NCBI GenBank assembly: GCA_002011685.1
Contig: MTOL01000128.1
Coordinates: 1-6,568, forward strand
Length of the DNA: 6,568 bases
From: Deferribacteres bacterium JdFR-76
Lineage (GTDB): Bacteria > Zhuqueibacterota > JdFR-76
Reading direction: 5' to 3'
Shown here: in pieces, positions 1 to 6,568 of the stretch
How positions within the stretch are numbered: position 1 is the stretch's first letter
Layout of the letters: every line of letters starts with the position of its first letter
The notes under the pieces: generated by a model
The model's input: the letters and a program-made list of their open reading frames with translations, nothing else
What the model was told of the DNA's origin: nothing
Database searches by the model: none
Program-made: the position numbers and the translations under genes

Positions 1-1282
1 GTTCAATGATCTTGATTTTAAACTGTGACTCAGCACGCTGGATGGCCTGTTCAATCTCTGCTCCTCTGGATTGTTGTAAAAATAAATTGTAAACCTGCCG
101 GTAGGATTTTACCTCTTCTTCTAGTCTTTTTAGATTTAAACTTATGGTTGGTACTTGCTCAAGTTTTTTCTGATACTCTTCCATAATTTTCCCCACTTCC
201 CGCTGCCGGATGTACAGAACATCCAAATCCAGCAACATGATCTGCTTCTTTAGCAAAAGATTTTTCCTTCGCTCATCAACATCCTGCAATTCCTCGTTTA
301 TTTTCTTTTCTATCAATCTTTTCATTTGTTCATTTAGCCGTCGCACTTCATGGTTCAAACGGATGATTTCCCCAGCTTTCCAGCTCAACCGCATAGACAA
401 ACGGCTTAATTCGGCTATGTTATCGAGCAACTTCCGTTTAATAACACGCATCGAATCGGTTTGATGAACAGAAAACCCCCTCAAGAAGGGTCCCAGTAAA
501 CGGTCAATTTTTCTAATTTGTTCTTCCTTTTCGGAAGCGTTTACCTTGTAGGCTGCCAGCAACGAATCGGCAAGGTCAATCTTCCTCTGAATCTCCACCG
601 GATTCTCCACCTGAGCGATGGCCAATTTTTGTCGGTAACGCTCCAATTCTCTTTCAGCCTCTTCCAATCTTTTCCGGTAGATCTCGAGTTGATCACTCCC
701 GAATTCGCCGGAACTGCGAATTAAATCCAATTCTTCCCGCAGAAGACCCTCTATAAAAATGTCAGTGAGCGTTTTGACCAGTAGATATGCCTTTGTTGGA
801 GAATGGGCAATTCCAGAAATCTCCAAAAAACGCCCGCTACGCACTGAAACACGGAAATCTTCTTTTAATTTATCCACAAGTAGGACTTCCAAAATTTCAT
901 CCATGCTCAGATTTGGGTATTCCATCTTAACTTTCTGGGCCTCTTCCTTCAGCTTTGATATATCCGGATCTTCTTTTAGATTCAAAGCATCAATGAGCAA
1001 TTTTATGTTGGCATAACTCAAAATCTCCCGCCTTAAAATATTCGCCGGATCTATACCGCGCGCTCCTGGCACAAGTCGTTCCACATAATTGGAAGCGATA
1101 CGCCGGCTATCGCCGATCCGAATGACCGCCTTGCTTTCATATACTGGCTTCGCAATGAAAAACGCGTAAACAAATGCGGCCGAAAGTGAAATGAAGGGCG
1201 GAATGATCAAAAACCACTTTCGCTTCCAGATGATTTGCCAGATATATTTCGGATCAATTGATTTTAGGACGGTAGAATCCAT
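1..1282 (-). CDS. Wzz/GumC-family polysaccharide chain-length determinant, C-terminus beyond the window
   Basis: An inner-membrane polysaccharide co-polymerase that would set EPS chain length and dock with the outer-membrane exporter encoded just upstream. The frame is open for 427 codons to the window edge. After a short cytoplasmic N-terminus (residues 1-20) comes a first membrane helix (about 22-43), then a Wzz-type periplasmic domain (about 45-185). A long charged coiled-coil follows (about 185-375). The C-terminal part has the GNVR-like pattern VPTISLNLKRLEEEVKSYR near 377-395, then a segment ending FKIKIIE that normally precedes the second membrane helix. That helix, and any fused tyrosine kinase, would lie past base 1. 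The start is ATG at 1282; an in-frame TGA at 1292-1294 leaves only TTG at 1291 as an alternative. The Shine-Dalgarno is weak. It follows the exporter gene by 89 bp. The family call is firm; assignment to the exosortase-associated subfamily is inferred from the neighbours. Confidence 0.88.
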   Translation of the reverse strand, partial: MDSTVLKSIDPKYIWQIIWKRKWFLIIPPFISLSAAFVYAFFIAKPVYESKAVIRIGDSRRIASNYVERLVPGARGIDPANILRREILSYANIKLLIDALNLKEDPDISKLKEEAQKVKMEYPNLSMDEILEVLLVDKLKEDFRVSVRSGRFLEISGIAHSPTKAYLLVKTLTDIFIEGLLREELDLIRSSGEFGSDQLEIYRKRLEEAERELERYRQKLAIAQVENPVEIQRKIDLADSLLAAYKVNASEKEEQIRKIDRLLGPFLRGFSVHQTDSMRVIKRKLLDNIAELSRLSMRLSWKAGEIIRLNHEVRRLNEQMKRLIEKKINEELQDVDERRKNLLLKKQIMLLDLDVLYIRQREVGKIMEEYQKKLEQVPTISLNLKRLEEEVKSYRQVYNLFLQQSRGAEIEQAIQRAESQFKIKIIE

Positions 1283-1295
1283 CTTCTGCAATCAC

Positions 1296-1333
1296 AAAAA
1301 AATTTTGACTTCCAGAATTTTTCAGCCGGAAAT
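1296..1333 (-). terminator. Weak intercistronic hairpin with T-run (possible attenuator)
   Basis: In the 89-bp gap between the exporter gene and wzz, the minus-strand RNA can fold ATTTCCGG (1333-1326) against CTGGAAGT (1315-1308). This gives 8 pairs, two of them G-U, around a 10-nt loop. Seven T residues follow at 1302-1296, five bases after the stem. The stem is short and not GC-rich, so at most a partial terminator or attenuator that lowers wzz relative to the exporter is suggested. It may be chance. Confidence 0.2.
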
Positions 1334-1371
1334 GCTTGGGGCGAAACATCAGCTTAAGTTGAAGAGATATG

Positions 1372-2367
1372 TTAAAGGGCACTCAGTATGAGAATGGAAG
1401 CCAGAGACGTGAATATAACGCGAAGGGCCTCCCTGAATGCATATCCTACAATAGGACTGCTTATCATCGAGGCTCGCGTCCTTGGCAGGTAGATTGCTGT
1501 TCCTGGCTCTATAGCAATGGATTGAATTTCCGCTTTCGATGTAAATTTTCTTAAATTCATCGTAACAACAAGAGGATATTTCCCTTCCGAACGGGAAATA
1601 ATTCTTAAGTGCTCAAGGTCCGCATCCGGAGTAGGTCCACCGGCCATAACCAGTGCACGCAGGAGATCAACTCTTCCCTCAACTTTTACAGGACCAGGAG
1701 ATACAACCGCGCCGAACACATAGATAAAACGCTCAGAAACAGCCGCTGGCATTTGTGTCTCTCCTCGCGCTGCTGTCTCTCGAACTGAAGGAATAAATAT
1801 GGTATCACCAGGATACAAACGCGGAAGAGATTCTATCCGGCCTAAATTAAGAGCCTGCCTCAAGTCAACTACTTCATTCGAGATCCCTTTCTTGCGCGCC
1901 ATCTCTCCCCGGATAATCTGTACATTCGTTAGATCGGCTTCCGGAGAAATACCCCCGGCTTCTAGAATCGCCTGCCAGATGTCTGGAATAAATTGAAACG
2001 TATGCTTGCCGGGTGACAAAACGCTCCCAAGCACATAAATCTTCCTGCTTTCAGGTACTTCAACTGTAACGGTTGCCTGAGTAATATCTTTGTTAAAAAT
2101 CGAAATTTCATCCACGATCCGCTTGCTCAATTCTGTGGTGGTCATTCCTTCGACCTTAATGGAGCCGATGACTGGCACCGTAATATATCCCCTGCGGTCT
2201 ACCTGTACCCGGGTATTCAATTCAGGCGCTTGCCAGAACGTAATGGTCAAAACATCTTCCTTTCCTATACGATATTCTTGTGCCCAAAGGCCTCCCGCAG
2301 TGCTCCAAATGATCGCGGCAATCGATCCTATGAAAAATAAGCGCTTTTTTTTTCTAATTCGTTTCAC
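1372..2367 (-). CDS. Wza-type polysaccharide export protein (Poly_export plus two SLBB domains)
   Basis: A periplasmic/outer-membrane export channel subunit that would pass the polysaccharide across the outer membrane together with the Wzz-like protein. I chose GTG at 2367 (331 residues) because AAAGGG at 2381-2376 lies 8 nt upstream. It also puts a normal signal peptide at the N-terminus: VKRIRKKKR, then a hydrophobic core, with likely cleavage near GLWA-Q (residues 26-30). An ATG at 2406 would add 13 residues but has no visible Shine-Dalgarno. Poly_export covers about 31-105 (YRIGKEDVLTITFW, then a second strand set with VDRRGYITVPVIGSI). SLBB repeats cover about 109-192 (IYVLGSVLSPG) and 214-295 (IYVFGAVVSPG), the second clearly a duplicate of the first. 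A hydrophobic C-terminal helix (about 304-331) resembles the membrane-crossing helix of Wza. No lipobox cysteine is present, unlike Wza. The start overlaps the end of prsR by 14 bp, suggesting translational coupling. Confidence 0.88.
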   Translation of the reverse strand: MKRIRKKKRLFFIGSIAAIIWSTAGGLWAQEYRIGKEDVLTITFWQAPELNTRVQVDRRGYITVPVIGSIKVEGMTTTELSKRIVDEISIFNKDITQATVTVEVPESRKIYVLGSVLSPGKHTFQFIPDIWQAILEAGGISPEADLTNVQIIRGEMARKKGISNEVVDLRQALNLGRIESLPRLYPGDTIFIPSVRETAARGETQMPAAVSERFIYVFGAVVSPGPVKVEGRVDLLRALVMAGGPTPDADLEHLRIISRSEGKYPLVVTMNLRKFTSKAEIQSIAIEPGTAIYLPRTRASMISSPIVGYAFREALRVIFTSLASILILSAL

Positions 2368-3754
2368 AGAATTTTCCCTTTCGGAAATTTTGCCGTTCAA
2401 GTCCATGTTTTTTCAGTAAATCATACAGATGCGCCCGGCTTACTTTGAGAAATGCCGAGGCTTTCGAAATATTTCCGTCATACAAAGACAAAGCGTGTTC
2501 CACCATCCTCTTTTCGACTTCGTCCAGCGCGGCCCGAAGCCCCCCATCATATTTGGGGGTTCCCTGAGCACTACCAAAACCCATATCCTCAGGCGACAAA
2601 TATTTATTGGACGAAAGGATGACAGCCCGCTTTACCCGATTCTCCAGTTCACGCACATTTCCAGGCCAACGATATCGCTTCATGATTTGCACACAGCTGT
2701 CACTAAACCCCCATATGCGTTTCTTAAACTGCTGATTATATAACCGCAAAAAGTGATTTGCCAGAAGAACAATATCATCTCCACGGTCCCGCAGAGGAGG
2801 CAAATGAATTTGGATAACGCTCAATCTGTAATACAAATCTTCACGAAACGAACCATCATGGATGTTCTCTTCCAGTTTTCTATTTGTGGCAGCAATAAAG
2901 CGGACATTCACTCTAATCGTTTCATTGCCCCCCACCCTTTCAAATGAACGGGACTCGAGAAACCTGAGGATCTTCACCTGGAGGCTTGGGCTCAATTCTG
3001 CAATCTCATCCAAAAAAATGGTACCTCCATTTGCGATTTCAAACTTGCCAAGCTTTCTGGCATGAGCCCCTGTAAAAGCGCCCTTTTCATGCCCGAAAAG
3101 TTCACTTTCCAAAAGAGTATCCGGTATCGCTCCACAATTAATTGCCACAAAAGGCCCTTGCTGCCTTGGACTTAAACTGTGAAGCGCCCGTGCAACCAGC
3201 TCCTTTCCTGTTCCACTTTCACCTGTGATAAGAACAGTGGCATCCGTCGGAGCCACCTTTTTAATCACATCAAAAACTTCCAGCATCTGTGGTGAGTTGC
3301 CTATGATCCTTTCGAGCTGACTTTGCTCCGCAAGCAAACGGGCCAGTCGCCGATTCTCTTTCTCCAGGCTTTGCACATAGGCAGCACGTTGCAAAACAAT
3401 TCTAAATTCAGGAAGATCAATTGGTTTTTCATAATAGTCAATGGCTCCGCAACCGATTGCCTCAATAGCAAGCTCCCGCTCCGAATGCCCTGTAACCATA
3501 ATCACTTTTACTTCTGGATAGGTCTCCTGAATATGCCTAAGGAGTTCCATTCCAGATCTATCATCCTGGGATGTTCCTAGAGAAATATCCAGCGTTACAA
3601 TATCTATGAACTCGGACATCAATACGGATAACGCCTCTTCTGCCGAGGAAGCCTCAAACACATTAAAATCATCCTCTAACGCCCAGCGAAGCTGCCTTCT
3701 CAACTCCAAATCATCCTCCACAATGAGCAACGCCGTCTTTTTCTCCATTTGCAT
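2354..3754 (-). CDS. prsR: Sigma-54-dependent response regulator PrsR (PEP-CTERM system type)
   Basis: A DNA-binding enhancer protein that, when phosphorylated, would remodel RNA polymerase-sigma-54 at EPS or exosortase-linked promoters. Residue numbers use ATG 3754 (466 aa). The receiver domain (7-122) has the acidic pocket E13-D14-D15, phosphoacceptor D56, T88 and K110. A long loop after D56 (SLGTSQDDRSGME) is typical of PrsR. The AAA+ domain (about 150-378) has Walker A GESGTGKE (178-185), the sigma-54 contact loop GAFTGA (225-230), Walker B GGTIFLDE (243-250), the sensor I stretch RFIAATNR, and WPGNVREL (363-370). A Fis-type helix-turn-helix fills about 412-451. All key residues are intact. 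In-frame starts exist at 3832 (overlapping prsK by 53 bp), 3763, 3754 and 3748. I prefer 3754 because AGGA at 3766-3763 is 8 nt away and the receiver begins at once. It follows prsK by 25 bp, its expected cognate kinase. Confidence 0.9.
   Translation of the reverse strand: MQMEKKTALLIVEDDLELRRQLRWALEDDFNVFEASSAEEALSVLMSEFIDIVTLDISLGTSQDDRSGMELLRHIQETYPEVKVIMVTGHSERELAIEAIGCGAIDYYEKPIDLPEFRIVLQRAAYVQSLEKENRRLARLLAEQSQLERIIGNSPQMLEVFDVIKKVAPTDATVLITGESGTGKELVARALHSLSPRQQGPFVAINCGAIPDTLLESELFGHEKGAFTGAHARKLGKFEIANGGTIFLDEIAELSPSLQVKILRFLESRSFERVGGNETIRVNVRFIAATNRKLEENIHDGSFREDLYYRLSVIQIHLPPLRDRGDDIVLLANHFLRLYNQQFKKRIWGFSDSCVQIMKRYRWPGNVRELENRVKRAVILSSNKYLSPEDMGFGSAQGTPKYDGGLRAALDEVEKRMVEHALSLYDGNISKASAFLKVSRAHLYDLLKKHGLERQNFRKGKFCETN
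2376..2381 (-). promoter_or_regulatory. Ribosome binding site that decides the exporter start
   Basis: Minus-strand AAAGGG at 2381-2376 lies 8 nt upstream of GTG 2367, within the last codons of prsR. The alternative ATG at 2406 is preceded by CTGAAAAAAC, with no purine-rich GG core. This favours the GTG start and translation coupled to the end of prsR. Confidence 0.55.
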
Positions 3755-3779
3755 GCTGTTCATCCTGTGCACACCCGGT

Positions 3780-5849
3780 TTAAGTGGCAGCTGGCAGAAT
3801 ACATTCCACAAGAGTTCCTTTCCCCTCTTCACTGTGAACCTGAATTATCCCTCCATGCGCTTCAACAATCTCTTTACATTCATACAATCCAATTCCCAAT
3901 CCGCGTGACTTTGTCGTTGCAAAGGGCTGGAACAGGCGGTTCTCAAGAAATTCCCGCGAAATGCCATGCCCTTCATCGCGAATAACAACTCTACAAATAT
4001 GATCGCCATATTCAGTGCCAATGGTAAGCTCCCCACCTTCTTGCATCGCTTCGACAGCATTCATCAGCAAATTCATGAAAACAGCCTTTATTTTTTCACG
4101 ATCTACAGAGATGGGCCGGGATTCTTCCTGAAAAACCTTTTTCAACTCAATCTCCCGGTTACTCGTTCGACAAACCAGCTGAACAGCCTCAAGCAGAACA
4201 TCTTCTATTAGTACTTTAGACAGCTCAAGATGAACTCCCGTTTTGCTATTTTGAATTTGATCGGTCAAATTTCTCATCCGGGAAATGGAATCATCAAGAA
4301 TCTTTTTGAGATCTTTCTGGAATTCCGGATCCTGAATTCTGGTTTTTACATTTTCAGCCAGCAAAGTCAGCCGGGATAAAATGCCTTTTATATCGTGCAC
4401 CAAAAAAGCGAAAATCTTGCTAAAAGAACGGATTTCCCTTGAATACAAAAGCTCCATATGATACTGGTAATTCTTAATGACCGTACCGGTAACCTTGGAT
4501 AATTGATAGAGCAGATTCAATTCTTGCGTGCTCGGTCTGTATTCGTTATTTCCAAACTCACAGATCATAATGCCCAAAAAACATTCCCGGTAAACCAGTG
4601 GACAAAGGAGAGAATTCCTCCCCGCACAAAATTCCTCCCAAGTATTGTTCCACAGCCTGTTTGAATCCGCATCGGAGGGATAAAATGGGCGGGTGTCTTT
4701 TTTTAAGCGTTCCAAGATCTCCCGCTTCAAATAAAAAACCGAAGAACCTTTTAGTTCAGCAGGGTTTTCATACCGCACCAGAAGTTCTGGATTGTTTTTG
4801 CTGGCCAATAAAAAAGATACCCTGCCCGCCTTCAATCTTTCTCGAATAAATGTTGCAATAGAAGAAAGAAGATTGCTCAGATCGGTTGAAAAGCTAACCC
4901 TTTCTGTAAATTCTTCCCAAATCGCTGGATAATCGATATGTTCGCGGAAAACCGCTGCCTTAACAAATCTTCGAATGCTTTGTCTGACACGTCGAGAAAA
5001 AATAACAAATAAGCAACCTATAATGAGTGCGCCAATCGCAGCATATCCCAGGAAAATGCCCAGATCACTCCCCCAGAGTGCCAAAATCTGACTTAAAACA
5101 GCCAAGCCCAGAAAGTAAAGCCCGATGTAAAAAAACGTTCTAATGGAATACGTTACATCCTTAGGTCTGCCAATCGTTACACCTAAAAGAGTATTCCGAA
5201 AACCCACAGACAGAAATAGAACGCAAGCAATTAAAACAATATTCTCAAAAATGACCAAGTAAATATGAGGGAGAGTATGATAAACCAGAAGAAAAGCACC
5301 TATAAAAAATCCCGCAAAGAGGACAAAAAAAGGCGCGTAATAGAAAAGCCACTCCAAGAAAGTCTTCCGCTGAAAACGGACAAGGCTTAAAATGGTATTG
5401 AAATGGCCCGCCAAAATCGCCATTAGGACAAGCAAATATGCAACGAAATACTTTCCCGCAGAATCCACCAGATACAGATTAAGGGAACTATCTACAGAAA
5501 AAAATGGCAATGGCCGAACCAGTGCAAGGGCAGCCATTACGATAGAAAATGCCAGAACTGGATAAATCCATGAAGGTATATCCAGCCTATTTGCTAAAAG
5601 ATATCTGGATGTGGAGAAAATCATAAACACAAGGGCGGCTAGAGTGGCAATTTGAACAAGCCGCAAGGAAAAATGAATTGCGACAACGTGGAGAACAAGT
5701 TCCACAGCTGCAAATAAAACCAGCCAACAACCGACTGTGCAAAGCAACCAAAGACGCAGAGCCGGTTCATACCTTCTCGAAAAAAGCAGGAATAAAAATA
5801 TTACCCCAACCAAAACAAGATTTATTTCATTTATAACTTGTAGAAACAC
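3780..5849 (-). CDS. prsK: Membrane sensor histidine kinase PrsK (PEP-CTERM system type)
   Basis: An inner-membrane sensor kinase expected to phosphorylate PrsR, encoded next downstream. Its 689 residues have the PrsK layout. About nine hydrophobic helices lie between residues 8 and 284. A basic linker follows (SRRVRQSIRRFVKAAVFREHIDY) leading to WEEFTERVS, a pattern I know from PrsK. A GAF-like domain covers about 312-458. The dimerisation/phosphorylation segment has VHDIKGI with H485 as the likely phosphoacceptor. The ATPase domain shows the N box FMNLLMNAVEAM (N593, N597), the G1 box DEGHGIS (625-631), the F box LFQPFATTK and the G2 box GLGIGLY (650-656). Most PrsK proteins, as I recall them, read HDLKN at the H-box; here the last residue is glycine. 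The start is GTG at 5849; upstream the frame has no other start before a TAA at 5898-5900, and a strong Shine-Dalgarno precedes it. The ligand is unknown. Confidence 0.9.
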   Translation of the reverse strand: MFLQVINEINLVLVGVIFLFLLFSRRYEPALRLWLLCTVGCWLVLFAAVELVLHVVAIHFSLRLVQIATLAALVFMIFSTSRYLLANRLDIPSWIYPVLAFSIVMAALALVRPLPFFSVDSSLNLYLVDSAGKYFVAYLLVLMAILAGHFNTILSLVRFQRKTFLEWLFYYAPFFVLFAGFFIGAFLLVYHTLPHIYLVIFENIVLIACVLFLSVGFRNTLLGVTIGRPKDVTYSIRTFFYIGLYFLGLAVLSQILALWGSDLGIFLGYAAIGALIIGCLFVIFSRRVRQSIRRFVKAAVFREHIDYPAIWEEFTERVSFSTDLSNLLSSIATFIRERLKAGRVSFLLASKNNPELLVRYENPAELKGSSVFYLKREILERLKKDTRPFYPSDADSNRLWNNTWEEFCAGRNSLLCPLVYRECFLGIMICEFGNNEYRPSTQELNLLYQLSKVTGTVIKNYQYHMELLYSREIRSFSKIFAFLVHDIKGILSRLTLLAENVKTRIQDPEFQKDLKKILDDSISRMRNLTDQIQNSKTGVHLELSKVLIEDVLLEAVQLVCRTSNREIELKKVFQEESRPISVDREKIKAVFMNLLMNAVEAMQEGGELTIGTEYGDHICRVVIRDEGHGISREFLENRLFQPFATTKSRGLGIGLYECKEIVEAHGGIIQVHSEEGKGTLVECILPAAT

Positions 5850-5852
5850 ATA

Positions 5853-5862
5853 CCCCCCCTCT
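5853..5862 (-). promoter_or_regulatory. Strong ribosome binding site of prsK with overlapping ATG/GTG starts
   Basis: Minus-strand AGAGGGGGGG at 5862-5853 is a very G-rich Shine-Dalgarno. It is followed by TATGTG, so an out-of-frame ATG (5851) lies two bases before the GTG (5849) that opens the prsK frame. The ATG frame reads only MCFYKL before a stop. The GTG is the only start that yields the kinase. A second run of five G (5875-5871) lies just upstream. Confidence 0.6.
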
Positions 5863-5883
5863 AAAAGATACCCCCTTTCGTTT

Positions 5884-6568
5884 TCATTGCAATTGAATTA
5901 GCTTCCTTTGCACCGCCTGGGCAAATGGGTAGCCAGGAAATTTCTCCAACAGCAATGCATAATAATACTTTGCGGAGTTTATATCTTTGAGATCATCTGC
6001 ATATACATCCCCCAGAAAACGGTAGGCATCCACCACGGCATCCGTATTCTTATAATCGGCCAAGATTTTTTGAGCTTCCCTCACTGCATCTTGATACTTT
6101 CCCAATTCTTTATATGCGCGAGCCAATTGCAAAATAGCCAAAGGAGTCCATTCGCTTCTTTTGTATTTCTCCAAAAACTCTTTATAACGATCAACAGCAC
6201 GAAGAAATGCTTTCTGTGCAAGCGTATTTAATCCATTTTTCTTAAGATAGCTGCCCACATAGTTTGGGGCAATCATGGCCTCATACGTTAGTGGATACTT
6301 TCTCCATAACCATTCATATTCATTGATTGCGTTTGCGCGATCTTCTTCTTTTTCATAAGTAAGGCCGATACGGAACTGGGCAGAAGCCGCAAACTGCGCA
6401 TGATTCTCAAATTTCTTGATAACCTTGCGATATTCCTCTCTGGCTTCCTTAACCCTATTTTGAACAAATAACATATCTCCGATGTAAAGATGAGCTGTAG
6501 CAGCAGGTGGGCTATACGGATACCTGTCGGTTATCTTACGGTAATAAGTTATGGCTTTTTGAAAATTT
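5884..6568 (-). CDS. TPR-repeat protein, N-terminus beyond the window
   Basis: A tetratricopeptide-repeat protein, probably a scaffold in the periplasm or at a membrane. The frame stays open to the right edge, so the ATG at 6474 is internal and the true start is missing; 227 residues are visible. They form a chain of TPR-like helix pairs: FQKAITYYRKITDRYPYSPPA, then AREEYRKVIKKFENHAQF, AINEYEWLWRKYPLTYEA, FLEKYKRSEWTPLA, AVREAQKILADYKNTDAVV and SAKYYYALLLEKFPGYPFA. Repeats spaced like this, with a YP or FP turn between helix pairs, are typical of BamD/YbgF/CpoB-type TPR proteins. No signal peptide or lipobox can be judged because the start is absent. It ends 34 bp before prsK and is likely co-transcribed with it. 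XrtA loci often encode a large TPR protein called PrsT. The location would suit that, but I do not see enough sequence to name it. Confidence 0.75.
   Translation of the reverse strand, partial: NFQKAITYYRKITDRYPYSPPAATAHLYIGDMLFVQNRVKEAREEYRKVIKKFENHAQFAASAQFRIGLTYEKEEDRANAINEYEWLWRKYPLTYEAMIAPNYVGSYLKKNGLNTLAQKAFLRAVDRYKEFLEKYKRSEWTPLAILQLARAYKELGKYQDAVREAQKILADYKNTDAVVDAYRFLGDVYADDLKDINSAKYYYALLLEKFPGYPFAQAVQRKLIQLQ
5921..5936 (-). promoter_or_regulatory. Candidate sigma-54 (-24/-12) promoter for prsK
   Basis: Inside the 3' end of the TPR gene the minus strand reads CTGGCTACCCATTTGC (5936-5921). TGGC at -24 and TTGC at -12 are exact, and the essential GG-N10-GC spacing is kept. The inner -24 bases (TAC instead of ACG) and the base after TTGC (C instead of A/T) deviate from consensus. 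The predicted transcription start is near 5909, giving a leader of about 60 nt to the prsK GTG. Since prsR encodes a sigma-54 activator, autoregulation is plausible. The bases are also constrained as codons for GYPFA, so chance is possible. Confidence 0.35.

Noticed and set aside
1287..1312. TTGCA just before the wzz start as a sigma-54 -12 element.
   Set aside because: The nearest upstream GG is about 22 nt away instead of the required 10-nt spacing.
2090..2419. Plus-strand open frame of 109 codons opposite the exporter gene.
   Set aside because: Antisense shadow of a well-supported gene. Its translation has no recognisable domain. The same holds for the other plus-strand frames at 210-464, 2429-2743, 3606-3908 and 5908-6231.
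3755..3832. Longer prsR starting at ATG 3832, overlapping prsK by 53 bp.
   Set aside because: The extra 26 residues (MKRGKELLWNVFC...) precede a receiver domain that normally begins within a few residues of the start, and a Shine-Dalgarno suits ATG 3754.
3845..4060. Minus-strand frame of 71 codons inside prsK.
   Set aside because: It is an out-of-frame reading of the kinase ATPase domain, which is itself intact in the prsK frame.
5507..5522. A second GG-N10-GC sigma-54-like match on the minus strand (TGGTTCGGCCATTGCC).
   Set aside because: It lies deep inside prsK with no gene start downstream for about 1.7 kb, and both core elements deviate more from consensus than the upstream candidate.
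6472..6474. ATG at 6474 as the start of the TPR gene.
   Set aside because: The frame continues upstream to the window edge with a good TPR pattern (AITYYRKITDRYPYSPPA), so this is an internal methionine.

Overview
The window looks like part of a surface-polysaccharide (EPS) secretion and regulation locus from a Gram-negative bacterium of moderate, slightly AT-rich base composition. The evidence is a secreted Wza-type outer-membrane polysaccharide exporter, a Wzz/GumC-type chain-length protein, and a sigma-54 (RpoN) dependent response regulator paired with a membrane histidine kinase of the PrsK/PrsR type. That pair is known as the two-component system of XrtA exosortase (PEP-CTERM) loci. The lineage cannot be fixed from the sequence. 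An uncultured Acidobacteriota- or Desulfobacterota-like organism would fit, but that is a guess.

All five genes lie on the minus strand, so transcription runs from high to low coordinates. In order they are: a TPR-repeat protein cut by the right edge (5884-6568); prsK, a 689-residue sensor kinase (3780-5849); prsR, a receiver-AAA+-Fis regulator (2354-3754); a 331-residue Poly_export/SLBB protein (1372-2367); and a Wzz/GumC chain-length determinant cut by the left edge (1-1282). The first four are closely spaced: 34 bp, 25 bp, then a 14-bp overlap. Before wzz there is an 89-bp gap containing a weak hairpin followed by a T-run. No intergenic stretch exceeds 100 bp. I see no RNA gene, mobile element, CRISPR array or long repeat.

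The likely working model is this. PrsK senses a membrane or cytoplasmic cue and phosphorylates PrsR, which activates sigma-54 promoters for EPS and PEP-CTERM genes. The exporter and the Wzz-like protein would form the periplasm-to-outside channel and control chain length. A GG-N10-GC sigma-54-like promoter sits inside the 3' end of the TPR gene, about 60 nt before the prsK start, and could make the operon autoregulated. No exosortase or PEP-CTERM protein is visible here; they would have to lie outside the window.

I do not see a clearly new system. The points worth a second look are the candidate sigma-54 promoter, the altered H-box of PrsK, the exporter lacking a lipobox, an A9 slippery run in the exporter's signal peptide, and a decoy ATG at the prsK start.
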